Assembly (NCBI GenBank): GCA_003599865.1
Contig: QZKS01000047.1
Location: 1 to 64,000 of the forward strand
Origin: Desulfobacteraceae bacterium
Lineage (GTDB): Bacteria > Desulfobacterota > Desulfobacteria > Desulfobacterales > SURF-7
Direction: 5' to 3'
DNA: 64,000 nucleotides
Shown here: in pieces, positions 39,161 to 48,472 of the stretch
Layout of the letters: each line of letters begins with the position of its first letter
Numbering within the stretch: the first letter of the stretch is position 1
The notes under the pieces: generated by a model
The model's database searches: none
What the model saw: only the letters and a program-made list of their open reading frames with translations
Told to the model about the DNA's origin: nothing
Program-made: the position numbers and the translations under genes

Positions 39161-40279
39161 TTAAATCATATCCAGAAAGCTGTCGATGCGGGTCCGGATT
39201 TGGCCGCTCACCTCCCAGCCTTCATCCATCTCCACAACAATCGAAGGGATTCCATTGTTCTTTAATTGATTCTTAAAATACGGAATATCCGACAGATGCG
39301 GCGTGCAGAATTTCTGAAGGATAAAGATAACTCCCTGAACATTTTCATATTGCAGTCTTCTGTCCCATTCCGGCCATCGATCCTCTGCCCGGGATCGGGA
39401 AGCACAGGGAAGGCGCTTCATATACCGATCCACCAGACATTCCAGCGGATCATTGCCGCATCCCGCTTCCGGTTCAAAGGAGCGGATGCCGGTGCAATGA
39501 TCATCCCATATGATTCTGCCCCCTTTTTGTTCGATATAGGAAAGGATATCCGGGTGTCCGATTTCACTTCCGGAAACAATGACCGGTATCTGTTTTTCTG
39601 TGGTGACGGGTGTTTTTCTTTTTTCCCGGATCTGTTGATTCAGCAAGTCCAGATAGGAATCCGGCGGCATGACAAAACCGGCCTGCACGATGTACCACAT
39701 TTTCTCCGCTGAGATGTCCAGAAAGCCGGATTGTGCGTATTGGTAAATCATCAGTACGGCTTCCCGGATTTTCCGGTATTGCGCAATGGCTTGCCGCAAG
39801 GCTTCCTGAAAGGAAAAATCGGTTGTTTGTCCCAGTTTTTTGATGAGACTTTGAAACTCTTCCACATAAAAATCCCGAGCCGGCGGATTGTCATTGTAAG
39901 GAAGAGAAATACTGTACAGGGATATGTCCGGGAAATTGTTTTTCCAGACCGCCTGACAGCCGCATACGGCATCGCATGAATAACTCTGGACGATACCCGA
40001 AAGAAAAGCATACTCTCCGGCAAGGGCCTTTTCCAGAGAACGCTTCATGAAAGGGCATATGAATTCCGGCAGGAGATTGTAACACTGCTCCGTCTTTCCC
40101 CGTCCGCCCATAATCCGGACCGGCAGAACCTTGCAGGCGGCCAGTAATTCAATGGGTGTATAGGTACAGAAATATCCGAATATTTTCTGTCCCTGCGCAT
40201 GCAGTTCATTCAGGACCTGACTTCTTTTCTCATACGCCTGCCGGAATCCGTCGATCTGATCAAATGTCATTATTTCCAT
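39161..40279 (-). CDS. 2-hydroxyacyl-CoA dehydratase / benzoyl-CoA reductase-type subunit (second subunit)
   Basis: A 372-residue member of the same family as the gene downstream. It has the YFCTYTPIELLAACKVLPVR opening (a hallmark of HgdB/BcrB-type proteins), SYSCDAVCGCQAVW in the middle and C-terminal VEMDEGWEVSGQIRTRIDSFLDM. The conserved cysteines fit a [4Fe-4S] site. It is the first gene of the operon; the TetR operator lies 30 nt upstream. The substrate cannot be told from the sequence alone. Confidence 0.85.
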   Translation of the reverse strand: MEIMTFDQIDGFRQAYEKRSQVLNELHAQGQKIFGYFCTYTPIELLAACKVLPVRIMGGRGKTEQCYNLLPEFICPFMKRSLEKALAGEYAFLSGIVQSYSCDAVCGCQAVWKNNFPDISLYSISLPYNDNPPARDFYVEEFQSLIKKLGQTTDFSFQEALRQAIAQYRKIREAVLMIYQYAQSGFLDISAEKMWYIVQAGFVMPPDSYLDLLNQQIREKRKTPVTTEKQIPVIVSGSEIGHPDILSYIEQKGGRIIWDDHCTGIRSFEPEAGCGNDPLECLVDRYMKRLPCASRSRAEDRWPEWDRRLQYENVQGVIFILQKFCTPHLSDIPYFKNQLKNNGIPSIVVEMDEGWEVSGQIRTRIDSFLDMI

Positions 40280-40309
40280 TCTCGTCCCGTGGAATATTTA
40301 TCAACAAAC

Positions 40310-40323
40310 AGACCGTCCGGTCT
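40310..40323. promoter_or_regulatory. Palindromic operator, probably for the operon's TetR regulator
   Basis: AGACCG-TC-CGGTCT is a perfect 6+6 bp palindrome in the upstream region of the dehydratase operon, 31 bp before the first start codon. Size and symmetry fit a TetR-family operator, and the TetR gene closes the same operon. Binding is inferred. Confidence 0.6.
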
Positions 40324-40794
40324 TTAAATGCATCGTTACCATACCGGTTTGTTCCCTGTCAATTTCTTATTTTGTCCTGTTTTTTCAGACGATGATCCTG
40401 AATCACAGGACAGTTTTCCAATTTTCAGGGATACAAAGATCTGCCTGTTTTTATAACCGACAGATATTCATGACAATATATTTACGGTCAAAACTGGTAT
40501 GAAAATTGAATTTACCAGAAGCGCCAGTATGAAATTGCCAGTATTGCCAATATAAAAAAACCAAAGGCAGGGGCCAGAGACGGCTTGGCAAATCGGACAA
40601 GGTGTCCCCCCACAATTTTGGAAGATCCGCCGGATCAAACCCGGGCATCAGGCAGCATGCCGGGAAAATCCTTCCCGATCATTGACCGGTGACTTCCGAA
40701 TCACACCTGAATCCGCCCTGCTTCTTTGGTTTTTTTATTTCCACCCTTGATGTTTTCTTTTTCTGTAATCCCGGCCTCTTTTTTCTCATCCGGT
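40324..40794. other. Long intergenic region between two divergent transcription units
   Basis: About 470 bp with no convincing gene: only short frames and no family match. It shows two copies of GCCAGTAT near 40527 and 40540 and some short pyrimidine runs, but no strong terminator or repeat. Confidence 0.45.
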
Positions 40795-40822
40795 TTGACA
40801 ATATAAAAGCACGGCTTATATT
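40795..40822 (+). promoter_or_regulatory. Promoter of the PAS sigma-54 activator gene
   Basis: TTGACA (40795-40800) and TATATT (40817-40822) with a 16-bp spacer, about 87 nt upstream of the activator start codon. The perfect -35 and good -10 make a strong sigma-70 promoter. Confidence 0.6.
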
Positions 40823-40908
40823 CGGTGTACGTGGTCCAAAAACGCTCTGATCGGATCTCAAGACTAGAACCGCTTAAAATGATGATGAAAAATCAATAAT
40901 GATAGGCC

Positions 40909-42267
40909 ATGACCCAACAGAAAAAAAATGACCTGCCAATGGAACACAATCCGGTCGACTCTACCGGGATCATCCTGGAGAGTATTTCCGACGGTGTATT
41001 TACCGTAGATGACAAATGGAAAATCACATCCTTTAACCGTGCAGCAGAAGAGATTACCGGAATCACACGGGAGGAGGCCATCGGAAGACAGTGCTCCGAG
41101 GTCTTTCGTGCCAGTATGTGTGAGGTGGACTGTGCGCTGAAACAGACCATGAATACCGGCAAACCGGTTATCAACAAATCAACCTTTATTATCAGTGCCG
41201 ACGGCAGACGGATTCCCATCAGTGTGTCCACCGCCCTGTTAAAAAGCCGGACCGGAAAGGTTCTCGGGGGAGCGGAAACCTTTCGGGATCTGAGTCTGGT
41301 GGAAGAACTCCGAAAAGAATTAAAAGGCCGTTTCCAGGTGGGAGACCTTGTCAGCCGAAGCCCGGCCATGCATAAAATATTCAATCTGATCCCCATGCTG
41401 GCGGCCAGCGGCAGCAATGTCCTGATTCATGGTGAGACCGGAACCGGAAAAGAAGTGATTGCCCGTGCCATTCACAATCAGAGTCCTCGGAAAAACAAAC
41501 CCTTTATTGCCGTTAACTGCGGTGCCCTGCCGGACACCCTCCTGGAATCCGAACTGTTCGGCTATAAAAAAGGTGCGTTTACCGGAGCCTCCAAAGACAA
41601 ACCCGGCCGGTTTCAAATTGCCGAAGGCGGCACCCTTTTTCTCGATGAAATCGGTGAAATCAGCCCGGCATTGCAGGTGCGTCTTCTACGGGTTCTGCAG
41701 GAACGAATTTTTGAACCGCTCGGCAGTGTCCAGCCTGTCAAAACCGATATCCGGATTATCGCGGCAACCAATCAGAACCTGGATGAACAGATTGAAGCAG
41801 GGGCTTTCCGGCAGGATCTGTATTACCGGATCAATGTGGTGAAGATCCTTCTTCCCCCTCTTCGAAATCGAAAAGAGGACATCCCCCTGCTGATTGAACA
41901 TTTTATCTCCCGATTTAACCGGCTGCAAAACAAGACCATTACCGGTGTTTCTCCGGAGCTTCTCAGCATATTGATGGGCCATGACTATCCGGGCAATATC
42001 CGCGAACTGGAAAACCTCATTGAGCATGCGTTTATTCTATGCACCAAAGGTCTTCTGGAAACCGATCATCTGCCGGAGGAATTCATGGTTGGAATTCCGG
42101 CGATCACCTCTCAAAAAGATATCAAGCTGACCATGAGGACAGTGGAGGCCCAGGTCATTCTGGAAGCACTGAATCGAAACCGGAACAACCGTGCTGCCGC
42201 AGCCCGGGATCTGGGCATTCACAAAAGCACCCTGTTTCGAAAAATGAAGGCCCTCGGCATCCGGTAG
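40909..42267 (+). CDS. PAS-domain sigma-54-dependent transcriptional activator
   Basis: A 452-residue bacterial enhancer-binding protein. A PAS domain (about 15-120) with STGIILESISDGVFTVD opens it; the AAA+ domain follows with Walker A GETGTGKE and the sigma-54-contacting GAFTGA motif; a Fis-type helix-turn-helix closes it (NNRAAAARDLGIHKSTLFRKMKALGI). There is no receiver domain, so the PAS domain probably senses a signal directly. It diverges from the dehydratase operon. The promoters it controls are not apparent here. Confidence 0.93.
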   Translation: MTQQKKNDLPMEHNPVDSTGIILESISDGVFTVDDKWKITSFNRAAEEITGITREEAIGRQCSEVFRASMCEVDCALKQTMNTGKPVINKSTFIISADGRRIPISVSTALLKSRTGKVLGGAETFRDLSLVEELRKELKGRFQVGDLVSRSPAMHKIFNLIPMLAASGSNVLIHGETGTGKEVIARAIHNQSPRKNKPFIAVNCGALPDTLLESELFGYKKGAFTGASKDKPGRFQIAEGGTLFLDEIGEISPALQVRLLRVLQERIFEPLGSVQPVKTDIRIIAATNQNLDEQIEAGAFRQDLYYRINVVKILLPPLRNRKEDIPLLIEHFISRFNRLQNKTITGVSPELLSILMGHDYPGNIRELENLIEHAFILCTKGLLETDHLPEEFMVGIPAITSQKDIKLTMRTVEAQVILEALNRNRNNRAAAARDLGIHKSTLFRKMKALGIR

Positions 42268-42284
42268 CAATCCCCCCCGATAGC

Positions 42285-43298
42285 CTACACCCGGATTTTC
42301 CAGCACCGGTGAATGGTTTTTCTTTTGCTGATATAATCTTCCGGTATGGTTTCCGATGTAATCTCCTTCACCTCCGCGAACCCGATGGCATCCATCACCG
42401 GGGAAAAATCCTGGTGATTGGTGGAAAAAAAGATCAGGGAACCTTGTTTCATCAAATCGGCCACTCCCTGCAAAAGCCTGGGATGATCCCGCACGATATC
42501 AAAATCATCTCCGGTCACCCGCGTCTTGGAAAATGACGGGGGATCCACAACCGCCAGATCAAATTTCCGGTTTTCCCGCTTGGCCGTTTTCAGAAAATTA
42601 AACACCGATGCCTGAACCAGAATATTGGTTTCCCCGGAAATCCCGTTCAATGCCATGTTTTCCCGGGCCCATGAAATGGCGGTCTCGGACCGGTCCACGG
42701 AAACGGTTTTCCGGGCGCCGCCTTTTGCGGCATAGCAGGAAAAGGAACCGGTATAGCAATACAGGTTCAGAACATCCTTGTTCGCGGACAGGTCCCTGAT
42801 CATTTTCCGAGTATTGCGATGGTCGGAAAACAAGCCGGTATCTAAATAATCATATAGATTGATGTAAAACCGCAAATCCCGTTCCGACATGATGATTTTT
42901 TGATCCGTATAGGCGATGCGCTCATACCGGACACCTTCCTGGCTGCCGATCCGCCGCTCTTTTAAATGAATATTTTCATGCGGGACTTTCAGGGCATTGG
43001 CAACCGCCTCCCCCATCATGGGCAGCCATTCCGGTTTTGATTGCTTTCTGGTATACTCCGCAATCACCAGATGGCCCGCATACCAGTCCACTGCAGCGCG
43101 TATTTCCGGGATATCCCAATCATACAAACGGAATATCTCAATATTCTCTCTCGCAAACCGCTTCTGAAGATGCCGGTAGCGCTTGAGAACCCTGTTGGCA
43201 AGCATTTCTGCCTGCATTTGAAATTGTTTCCCTGATTTTTCATCCAGCATATATTCATACCCCGATTGAGCTGTTGACTGAAACGGACACCATATCAT
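42285..43298 (-). CDS. RlmK-like 23S rRNA methyltransferase (stand-alone)
   Basis: SAM-dependent methyltransferase of 337 residues that resembles the C-terminal half of RlmKL, which makes m7G2069 in 23S rRNA. Matching blocks run in order: NRVLKRYRHLQKRF, IEIFRLYDWDIPEIRAAVD, NLYDYLDTGLFSDHR, the SAM-binding LNLYCYTGSFSCYAA and the catalytic VDPPSFSKT. The RlmL half is absent. RlmI is related, but there is no PUA domain, so RlmK fits better. It converges with the upstream activator gene. Confidence 0.82.
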   Translation of the reverse strand: MIWCPFQSTAQSGYEYMLDEKSGKQFQMQAEMLANRVLKRYRHLQKRFARENIEIFRLYDWDIPEIRAAVDWYAGHLVIAEYTRKQSKPEWLPMMGEAVANALKVPHENIHLKERRIGSQEGVRYERIAYTDQKIIMSERDLRFYINLYDYLDTGLFSDHRNTRKMIRDLSANKDVLNLYCYTGSFSCYAAKGGARKTVSVDRSETAISWARENMALNGISGETNILVQASVFNFLKTAKRENRKFDLAVVDPPSFSKTRVTGDDFDIVRDHPRLLQGVADLMKQGSLIFFSTNHQDFSPVMDAIGFAEVKEITSETIPEDYISKRKTIHRCWKIRV

Positions 43299-43422
43299 TT
43301 TTTTTCCTTGTTATCAGCAATCGGCAGGATAGTCAAAATGCTGCAAATAATTATTTACGGCATCCGGCAGGATTTGCTACTATCCGATCAGTTAACCGCG
43401 CAAATCAGAAAAGAGGCCTGAC

Positions 43423-44304
43423 ATGAACATCATATCCCCATATCCGAACTTTATCGGTCTGGACAGGAAGCCCCCGAAGCTGGAAGAAGCCCTTTTTCAT
43501 ATCATACCGGTTCCATGTGAAAAAACAGTATCCTATGGAGAAGGCGCCGCAAAAGGGCCCCGGGCGATTTTAGAAGCTTCCCTGCAGCTGGAGCTGTTTG
43601 ATGGAATCAGCGTTCCGGCAGACCATGGAATCTTCACCCATCCGCCTGTGGACTGCAATGGAATCATGAAACAGGCAATGCAAAATATTTCTCAGGCTGT
43701 TTCCACTGTTCTGACCCTGAAAAAACTCCCGGTTTTACTGGGAGGAGAACACTCCATAACGCCTGGCGCCGTCCGCGAACTCAAAAACCGGATCGGTGAA
43801 TTCGGTGTTGTTCAGTTTGATGCACATGCGGATTTGCGTGATTCCTATCAGGATGATCCTTTCAGTCATGCCTGTGCCATGCGCCGCCTGCTGGACCTGA
43901 AAATCCCGATTTTTCAGATCGGCAACCGGAGCATGTCCATTGAGGAATATCGACTCCGCAACGATCTGAAGATCGGCCGGCTGGATGCTGCAACGATTGC
44001 ACAAGACGGAATCCCCGGAACCATCCTTCCCGACGGTTTTCCGGACAGAATCTACATCACCTTTGATGTGGACGCATTTGATCCGGCCATCATCCCTTCC
44101 ACCGGAACCCCCGAACCCGGCGGCCTTTCCTGGTATGATGTCATCCACATATTGGATGTTATCCTTCGCGGACGAAATGTCGTCGGAATGGATATCGTGG
44201 AGCTCGCACCCATTGACGGCCTGCATGCCCCGGATTTTACCATTGCACGACTGATCTACAATCTTTTCGGCATGATTGTCCGAAATGAACCATATTCACG
44301 CTGA
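43423..44304 (+). CDS. speB: Agmatinase / ureohydrolase
   Basis: Manganese-dependent ureohydrolase that converts agmatine to putrescine and urea. The 293-residue protein has the metal-binding motifs GGEHS, FDAHADLRD and TFDVDAFDPA in order, and the family's LPVLLGGEHSITPG region. Arginase and guanidinobutyrase use the same motifs, so the exact substrate is likely but not certain. No speA/speC is next to it. It seems to be a single-gene unit. Confidence 0.85.
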   Translation: MNIISPYPNFIGLDRKPPKLEEALFHIIPVPCEKTVSYGEGAAKGPRAILEASLQLELFDGISVPADHGIFTHPPVDCNGIMKQAMQNISQAVSTVLTLKKLPVLLGGEHSITPGAVRELKNRIGEFGVVQFDAHADLRDSYQDDPFSHACAMRRLLDLKIPIFQIGNRSMSIEEYRLRNDLKIGRLDAATIAQDGIPGTILPDGFPDRIYITFDVDAFDPAIIPSTGTPEPGGLSWYDVIHILDVILRGRNVVGMDIVELAPIDGLHAPDFTIARLIYNLFGMIVRNEPYSR

Positions 44305-44343
44305 TTCGATCAGAAATATTCTTTGACAGCAGATTGATGAAAC

Positions 44344-44458
44344 CGTAAAAAGTCCGAATCCCGTCACTCCGGTGAAAACCGGAGCCCAGAACCTATTGAA
44401 AATACTGGATTCCGTCTTTCGGCGGAATGACAAAAAAGGTGATTTTTGACTTTTTACG
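44344..44458. repeat. MITE-like palindromic repeat element
   Basis: A 115-bp element bounded by a perfect 11-bp terminal inverted repeat, CGTAAAAAGTC (44344-44354) and GACTTTTTACG (44448-44458). Inside, CCGTCACTCCGGTGAAAACCGGAG and CTGGATTCCGTCTTTCGGCGGAATGAC form two hairpins of the kind widespread in dispersed deltaproteobacterial repeats. It lies between speB and dnaK, and no transposase is encoded. It would be a non-autonomous element or a REP-like sequence. Copy number cannot be judged from one window. Confidence 0.7.
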
Positions 44459-44588
44459 AGTGCATCCAGATTGATGATTCGGCAAAAACAATTCCCCTGA
44501 CCCTTCCTTGATTCGCAACGGCCTGCCAGTCATATTACTTTTATAAAAAATATAATTCGGTAATACACAAAAAAGTAATAAAATAAAT

Positions 44589-44617
44589 TTGACATCAACC
44601 CGGCCGGTGCTTAACTT
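44589..44617 (+). promoter_or_regulatory. Promoter candidate of dnaK
   Basis: TTGACA (44589-44594) and TAACTT (44612-44617) with a 17-bp spacer, about 90 nt before the dnaK start. The -35 is perfect and the -10 is weak. I saw neither a CIRCE repeat nor a sigma-32 type CCCCAT element, so the heat-shock control of this copy is unclear. Confidence 0.35.
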
Positions 44618-44706
44618 TTCTACATCGGAAATGAAAACAGATAGATTGCGTGTAAACAACAAACAATCGATGATCCATGCAAGACATATTACAGGAGGAA
44701 TGGAAA

Positions 44707-46620
44707 ATGGGAAAAGTTATCGGCATTGACCTGGGAACGACCAATTCATGTGTATCGATCATGGATGGCGGCGAACCAAAGGTCATCATGAATCAGGAAG
44801 GCGGGAGAACCACACCCTCGGTCGTGGCCATATCGGACAGCGGAGAACGTCTCGTGGGACAGATTGCCAAACGTCAGGCCATCACCAATCCGACCAATAC
44901 GGTATTCGGGGTGAAACGGCTGATCGGCCGGAAATTCGATTCGCCGGAAGTTCAGAAAGACATCAAAAATCTGCCGTACAAAATTGAAAAGGCAGGAAAC
45001 GGTGACGTCCGGATTAACCTGAAAGGCAAACAACTCAGCCCTGCTGAAATCTCATCCCACATCCTGGCGGATATCCGGAAATCAGCCGAGGCCTATCTGG
45101 GCGAAACGGTAACCGATGCCGTCATTACGGTGCCTGCTTATTTTGACGACAGCCAGCGGCAGGCAACCAAGGACGCGGGAAAGATTGCCGGATTGAATGT
45201 GCTGCGGATTATCAATGAACCGACCGCAGCAGCGCTGGCCTATGGTCTGGATAAAAAGAAGGAGGAAAAAATCGCCGTATTTGATCTGGGCGGCGGAACC
45301 TTTGACATTTCCGTCCTTGAAATTGGTGATGGTGTGTTTGAAGTCAAGGCAACGAACGGTGATACACACCTGGGAGGAGAAGATTTTGATCTTCGGCTAA
45401 TTGATTATTTGGCAAATGAATTTCGCAAAGAACAGGGGATCGATCTCAGAAATGATAAAATGGCGCTCCAACGGCTGAAAGAGGCATCGGAAAAAGCCAA
45501 GATGGAACTTTCCGCATCCATGGAAACCGATGTGAATCTGCCCTTTATCACGGCGGATTCTTCCGGCCCCAAGCATTTGAATATCAAGATCACCCGGGCC
45601 AAACTGGAAGCGCTGGTTGCCGACCTGCTGGACAAGCTGGAACAGCCATGCAGGGCAGCCATGAAAGATGCCGGTCTTTCCGCCAATGACATCCATGAAG
45701 TTATTCTGGTCGGCGGGATGACACGCATGCCGGCGGTTCAGGAAAGGGTCAAAAAAATATTCGGGAAGGAGCCCAACAAGGGAGTAAACCCGGATGAAGT
45801 GGTCGCACTGGGCGCAGCCGTTCAGGGAGCGGTCATGAAAGGCGATCTCAAAGATGTGCTGCTGCTGGATGTTACTCCGCTTTCTCTGGGTATTGAAACC
45901 ATGGGCGGTGTGATGACCAAACTGATTGACCGGAATACGACGATTCCGGTTCGAAAAAGTGAAGTCTTTTCCACTGCCGAAGACAACCAGCCGGCCGTTA
46001 CCATACAGGTGCTGCAGGGTGAGCGGGAAATGGCATCCGGTAATAAATCATTGGGTCGGTTTGAGCTGGTCGGAATTCCGCCTGCACCGCGAGGCATGCC
46101 TCAGATAGAGGTTACCTTTGATATTGACGCCAACGGCATTGTCAATGTCTCTGCAAAAGATAAGGCAAGCGGAAAGGAGCAGTCCATCCGGATCACTTCA
46201 TCCTCCGGGCTCTCTCAGGAAGAGATTAGACAGCTGATTCGGGATGCGGAACTGCATGCAGATGAAGACCGGAAGAAAAAGGAGCTTGTGGATGCACGGA
46301 ATGCGGCGGATTCCATAATTTATACCACGGAAAAAACCATGGCCGAGATGGGTGAATCAGTAAATCCGGGTATTCGGGCGGAACTGGAGGCATCGATCAA
46401 CAACCTGAAGCAGGTCCTGAAAAGCGAAGATACCGTGATGATACGCCAGAGAACCGACGCCCTGAATCAGGTTGTCCATAAACTGTCGCAAAACATGTAT
46501 CAACAGCCGGATTCGGCAAATACAGGCTATCAAGGAAATGCCGGTCACACAAACGGAGCGTCCGGCCCGGCAAACCAAGATGACGATGTTGTAGATGCGG
46601 AATTCAGGGAGGTCGCGTAG
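44707..46620 (+). CDS. dnaK: Molecular chaperone DnaK (Hsp70)
   Basis: Full-length Hsp70 chaperone of 637 residues. The ATPase domain starts [16 protein letters not shown], and carries [16 protein letters not shown] and [14 protein letters not shown]. The substrate-binding domain starts at [14 protein letters not shown], and the C-terminus ends [12 protein letters not shown], close to the standard EEV-type tail. The start at 44707 follows AGGAGG. No grpE, dnaJ or hrcA is nearby, so this is a solitary copy. Confidence 0.97.
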   Translation: MGKVIGIDLGTTNSCVSIMDGGEPKVIMNQEGGRTTPSVVAISDSGERLVGQIAKRQAITNPTNTVFGVKRLIGRKFDSPEVQKDIKNLPYKIEKAGNGDVRINLKGKQLSPAEISSHILADIRKSAEAYLGETVTDAVITVPAYFDDSQRQATKDAGKIAGLNVLRIINEPTAAALAYGLDKKKEEKIAVFDLGGGTFDISVLEIGDGVFEVKATNGDTHLGGEDFDLRLIDYLANEFRKEQGIDLRNDKMALQRLKEASEKAKMELSASMETDVNLPFITADSSGPKHLNIKITRAKLEALVADLLDKLEQPCRAAMKDAGLSANDIHEVILVGGMTRMPAVQERVKKIFGKEPNKGVNPDEVVALGAAVQGAVMKGDLKDVLLLDVTPLSLGIETMGGVMTKLIDRNTTIPVRKSEVFSTAEDNQPAVTIQVLQGEREMASGNKSLGRFELVGIPPAPRGMPQIEVTFDIDANGIVNVSAKDKASGKEQSIRITSSSGLSQEEIRQLIRDAELHADEDRKKKELVDARNAADSIIYTTEKTMAEMGESVNPGIRAELEASINNLKQVLKSEDTVMIRQRTDALNQVVHKLSQNMYQQPDSANTGYQGNAGHTNGASGPANQDDDVVDAEFREVA

Positions 46621-46652
46621 TCCTTATGTGAGAAGTAAAATCTCTTGAACCG

Positions 46653-46700
46653 AAGCGGTTTCCGGAATTACAATAAATCATTCATACCCGGAAACCGCTT
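46653..46700 (+). terminator. Stem-loop after dnaK
   Basis: AAGCGGTTTCCGG (46653-46665) and CCGGAAACCGCTT (46688-46700) form a perfect 13-bp inverted repeat with a 22-nt loop, about 30 nt after the dnaK stop. The following T-run is short, so the hairpin may stabilise the mRNA as well as end transcription. Confidence 0.55.
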
Positions 46701-46759
46701 TCTCATAAGGATACAGACTACCCGACATGATAAGGAAAAGAGACGGTATGTCTATGCGT

Positions 46760-48472
46760 CTAAACTCTCGGAACAGGCTGCCGGCCTCTCCTGCCATACG
46801 GTATTGCCAACTTGTTCATGCGTTTGCGCAGCGTACTGGGGTTAATGCTCAAAATCTTTGCCGCCCCACCGGGTCCATAGATTTTGCCTCCTGCTTTCTC
46901 CAGAGCTTGCCTTATATATTGGGCATTAATCTCATCAAGGGATGCAAAAGGTTCGTCCCGGCTTTGGCTTTGGAGGACATTGCCTGGAGACGATAGGGGA
47001 AGTAAGGCTTCAAATGACAGGGGAGCACCCGCGCGGTGCTGTATGAGAGCCCGCTCGATTGTGTTTTCAAGTTCCCGCACATTGCCCGGCCAGTCGTATA
47101 CCGTGAGCCTGTCGACGGCATCGGAGGCCAGCTTGGGTTTTTCTTTGAGTTTAAGTTCTATGGACTTGCGAAGAATGAAGTGATGTACCAAGGATGGGAT
47201 ATCGCCTTTTCTCTGTCTCAGTGGCGGAATCATAATGGGAAAGACATTAAGGCGGAACCAGAGGTCTTCCCGGAATTGGCCGGATCCAACCATCTCCTGC
47301 AAATTCCTATGGGTGGCTGAAATGACACGGATGTCCACGGGTATGGAGCAGGTTCCACCGAGGCGCTCAATCTCTTTTCTTTGCAGAACGTGCAGTAATC
47401 TTACCTGGGCCTGGGGTGGGAGCTCCCCTATTTCATCCAGAAAAATGGTACCCTTGTCGGCCCTTTCGAAACGTCCCCTTTTCTGGCCGATTGCGCCGGT
47501 GAAAGCTCCCTTTTCGTGGCCGAAAAGCTCGCTGTCCAAGAGTGTCTCAGGGATAGCTCCACAGTTCACCTTTATGAACGGGCCGTCTCTGCGCGGGGAA
47601 GAGTTGTGGATCGCATTGGCAATGACCTCCTTCCCCGTACCGGTTTCACCTAACAAGAGGACTGGACTGTCAAGGGGTGCTACCTGTTCGACCATTCGCA
47701 TCACCATGCTCAGCCCGAAGTCGGCACCTATGATTTCATCGCCCGAAATCGAACGCAGTTCTTCCAGAAGATATTTATTGTCGTCAGCGAGCATTTGCTT
47801 GAGCCGGATGACCTCCTGATGTTCCATGGCATTGGACATGGCAATGGTTAATGGTTCACGAATCAATCGAAGCAGTCGGGCATGCTCATCGGTAAATTGA
47901 TCAGCACCATCAGCCATTAATCCAATATATCCGAGTTGGGTTCCTTCAAGATCCAGAGCTATTTGCATGAAGGAATAGTCCTCTTTTTGTCCCAGCCTTT
48001 CCAGCATCGCCTTGGGCAGCAGATTCGGTTCAGGCCGGTTTATGATCAGAATGTCCCCGCTTTTCAAAGCAGCTGCCCTCTCCCGGCGTCCCTTCTCGGG
48101 CAAATGCACAATCTGCTCGTATTTTTCCGGCAGGTCAGCGCCGACATGAGCCACGAATTTTAAGGTATTCTCTTCAAGGTCCACGATGTGCAGGCCCATC
48201 CGCTTGACTGGAATAAAATTCCTGATGTATTCATAACAGCGTTTCAGATCAGCCTGCCTAAAGCGGATGCTGAAAGCGGATGCTGAAAGCGGTATGGCAT
48301 ACAGATCAGGGAACATTCTCCAGGCATGCCATCGGGGGCGCGACCTGATCAGAAATATTCTCACATTCGCCCGCCAGGAAGAACAGGAATATAAGCCGCT
48401 GAAAATCAACCTGGTAATCTCGGAAGCCATGAGGCTGTTGCGGGCCTCCATTCCGTCAACAATTGAATTCAT
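46760..48472 (-). CDS. Sigma-54-dependent activator with GAF-like domain, 5' end disrupted
   Basis: An enhancer-binding protein with a GAF-type sensor (about residues 75-200, YEYIRNFIPVKRMGLHIV), an AAA+ domain with GETGTGKE and HEKGAFTGA, and a Fis-type DNA-binding end (PGGAAKILSINPSTLRKRM). Family-like sequence starts only near 48262; the first 70 residues of the long frame (to 48472) are antisense to a kinase fragment and are not protein-like. A later in-frame ATG at 48199 would lack part of the sensor. The gene is probably truncated at its 5' end and may be inactive. Confidence 0.75.
   Translation of the reverse strand: MNSIVDGMEARNSLMASEITRLIFSGLYSCSSWRANVRIFLIRSRPRWHAWRMFPDLYAIPLSASAFSIRFRQADLKRCYEYIRNFIPVKRMGLHIVDLEENTLKFVAHVGADLPEKYEQIVHLPEKGRRERAAALKSGDILIINRPEPNLLPKAMLERLGQKEDYSFMQIALDLEGTQLGYIGLMADGADQFTDEHARLLRLIREPLTIAMSNAMEHQEVIRLKQMLADDNKYLLEELRSISGDEIIGADFGLSMVMRMVEQVAPLDSPVLLLGETGTGKEVIANAIHNSSPRRDGPFIKVNCGAIPETLLDSELFGHEKGAFTGAIGQKRGRFERADKGTIFLDEIGELPPQAQVRLLHVLQRKEIERLGGTCSIPVDIRVISATHRNLQEMVGSGQFREDLWFRLNVFPIMIPPLRQRKGDIPSLVHHFILRKSIELKLKEKPKLASDAVDRLTVYDWPGNVRELENTIERALIQHRAGAPLSFEALLPLSSPGNVLQSQSRDEPFASLDEINAQYIRQALEKAGGKIYGPGGAAKILSINPSTLRKRMNKLAIPYGRRGRQPVPRV

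Noticed and set aside
43330-43422. Sigma-54 promoter upstream of speB
   Set aside because: GGCAGGATTTGC looks similar, but the GG-to-GC distance is 8 and not 10 bp.
44560-44706. CIRCE or sigma-32 control of dnaK
   Set aside because: No TTAGCACTC-type inverted repeat and no CCCCAT element is visible upstream.
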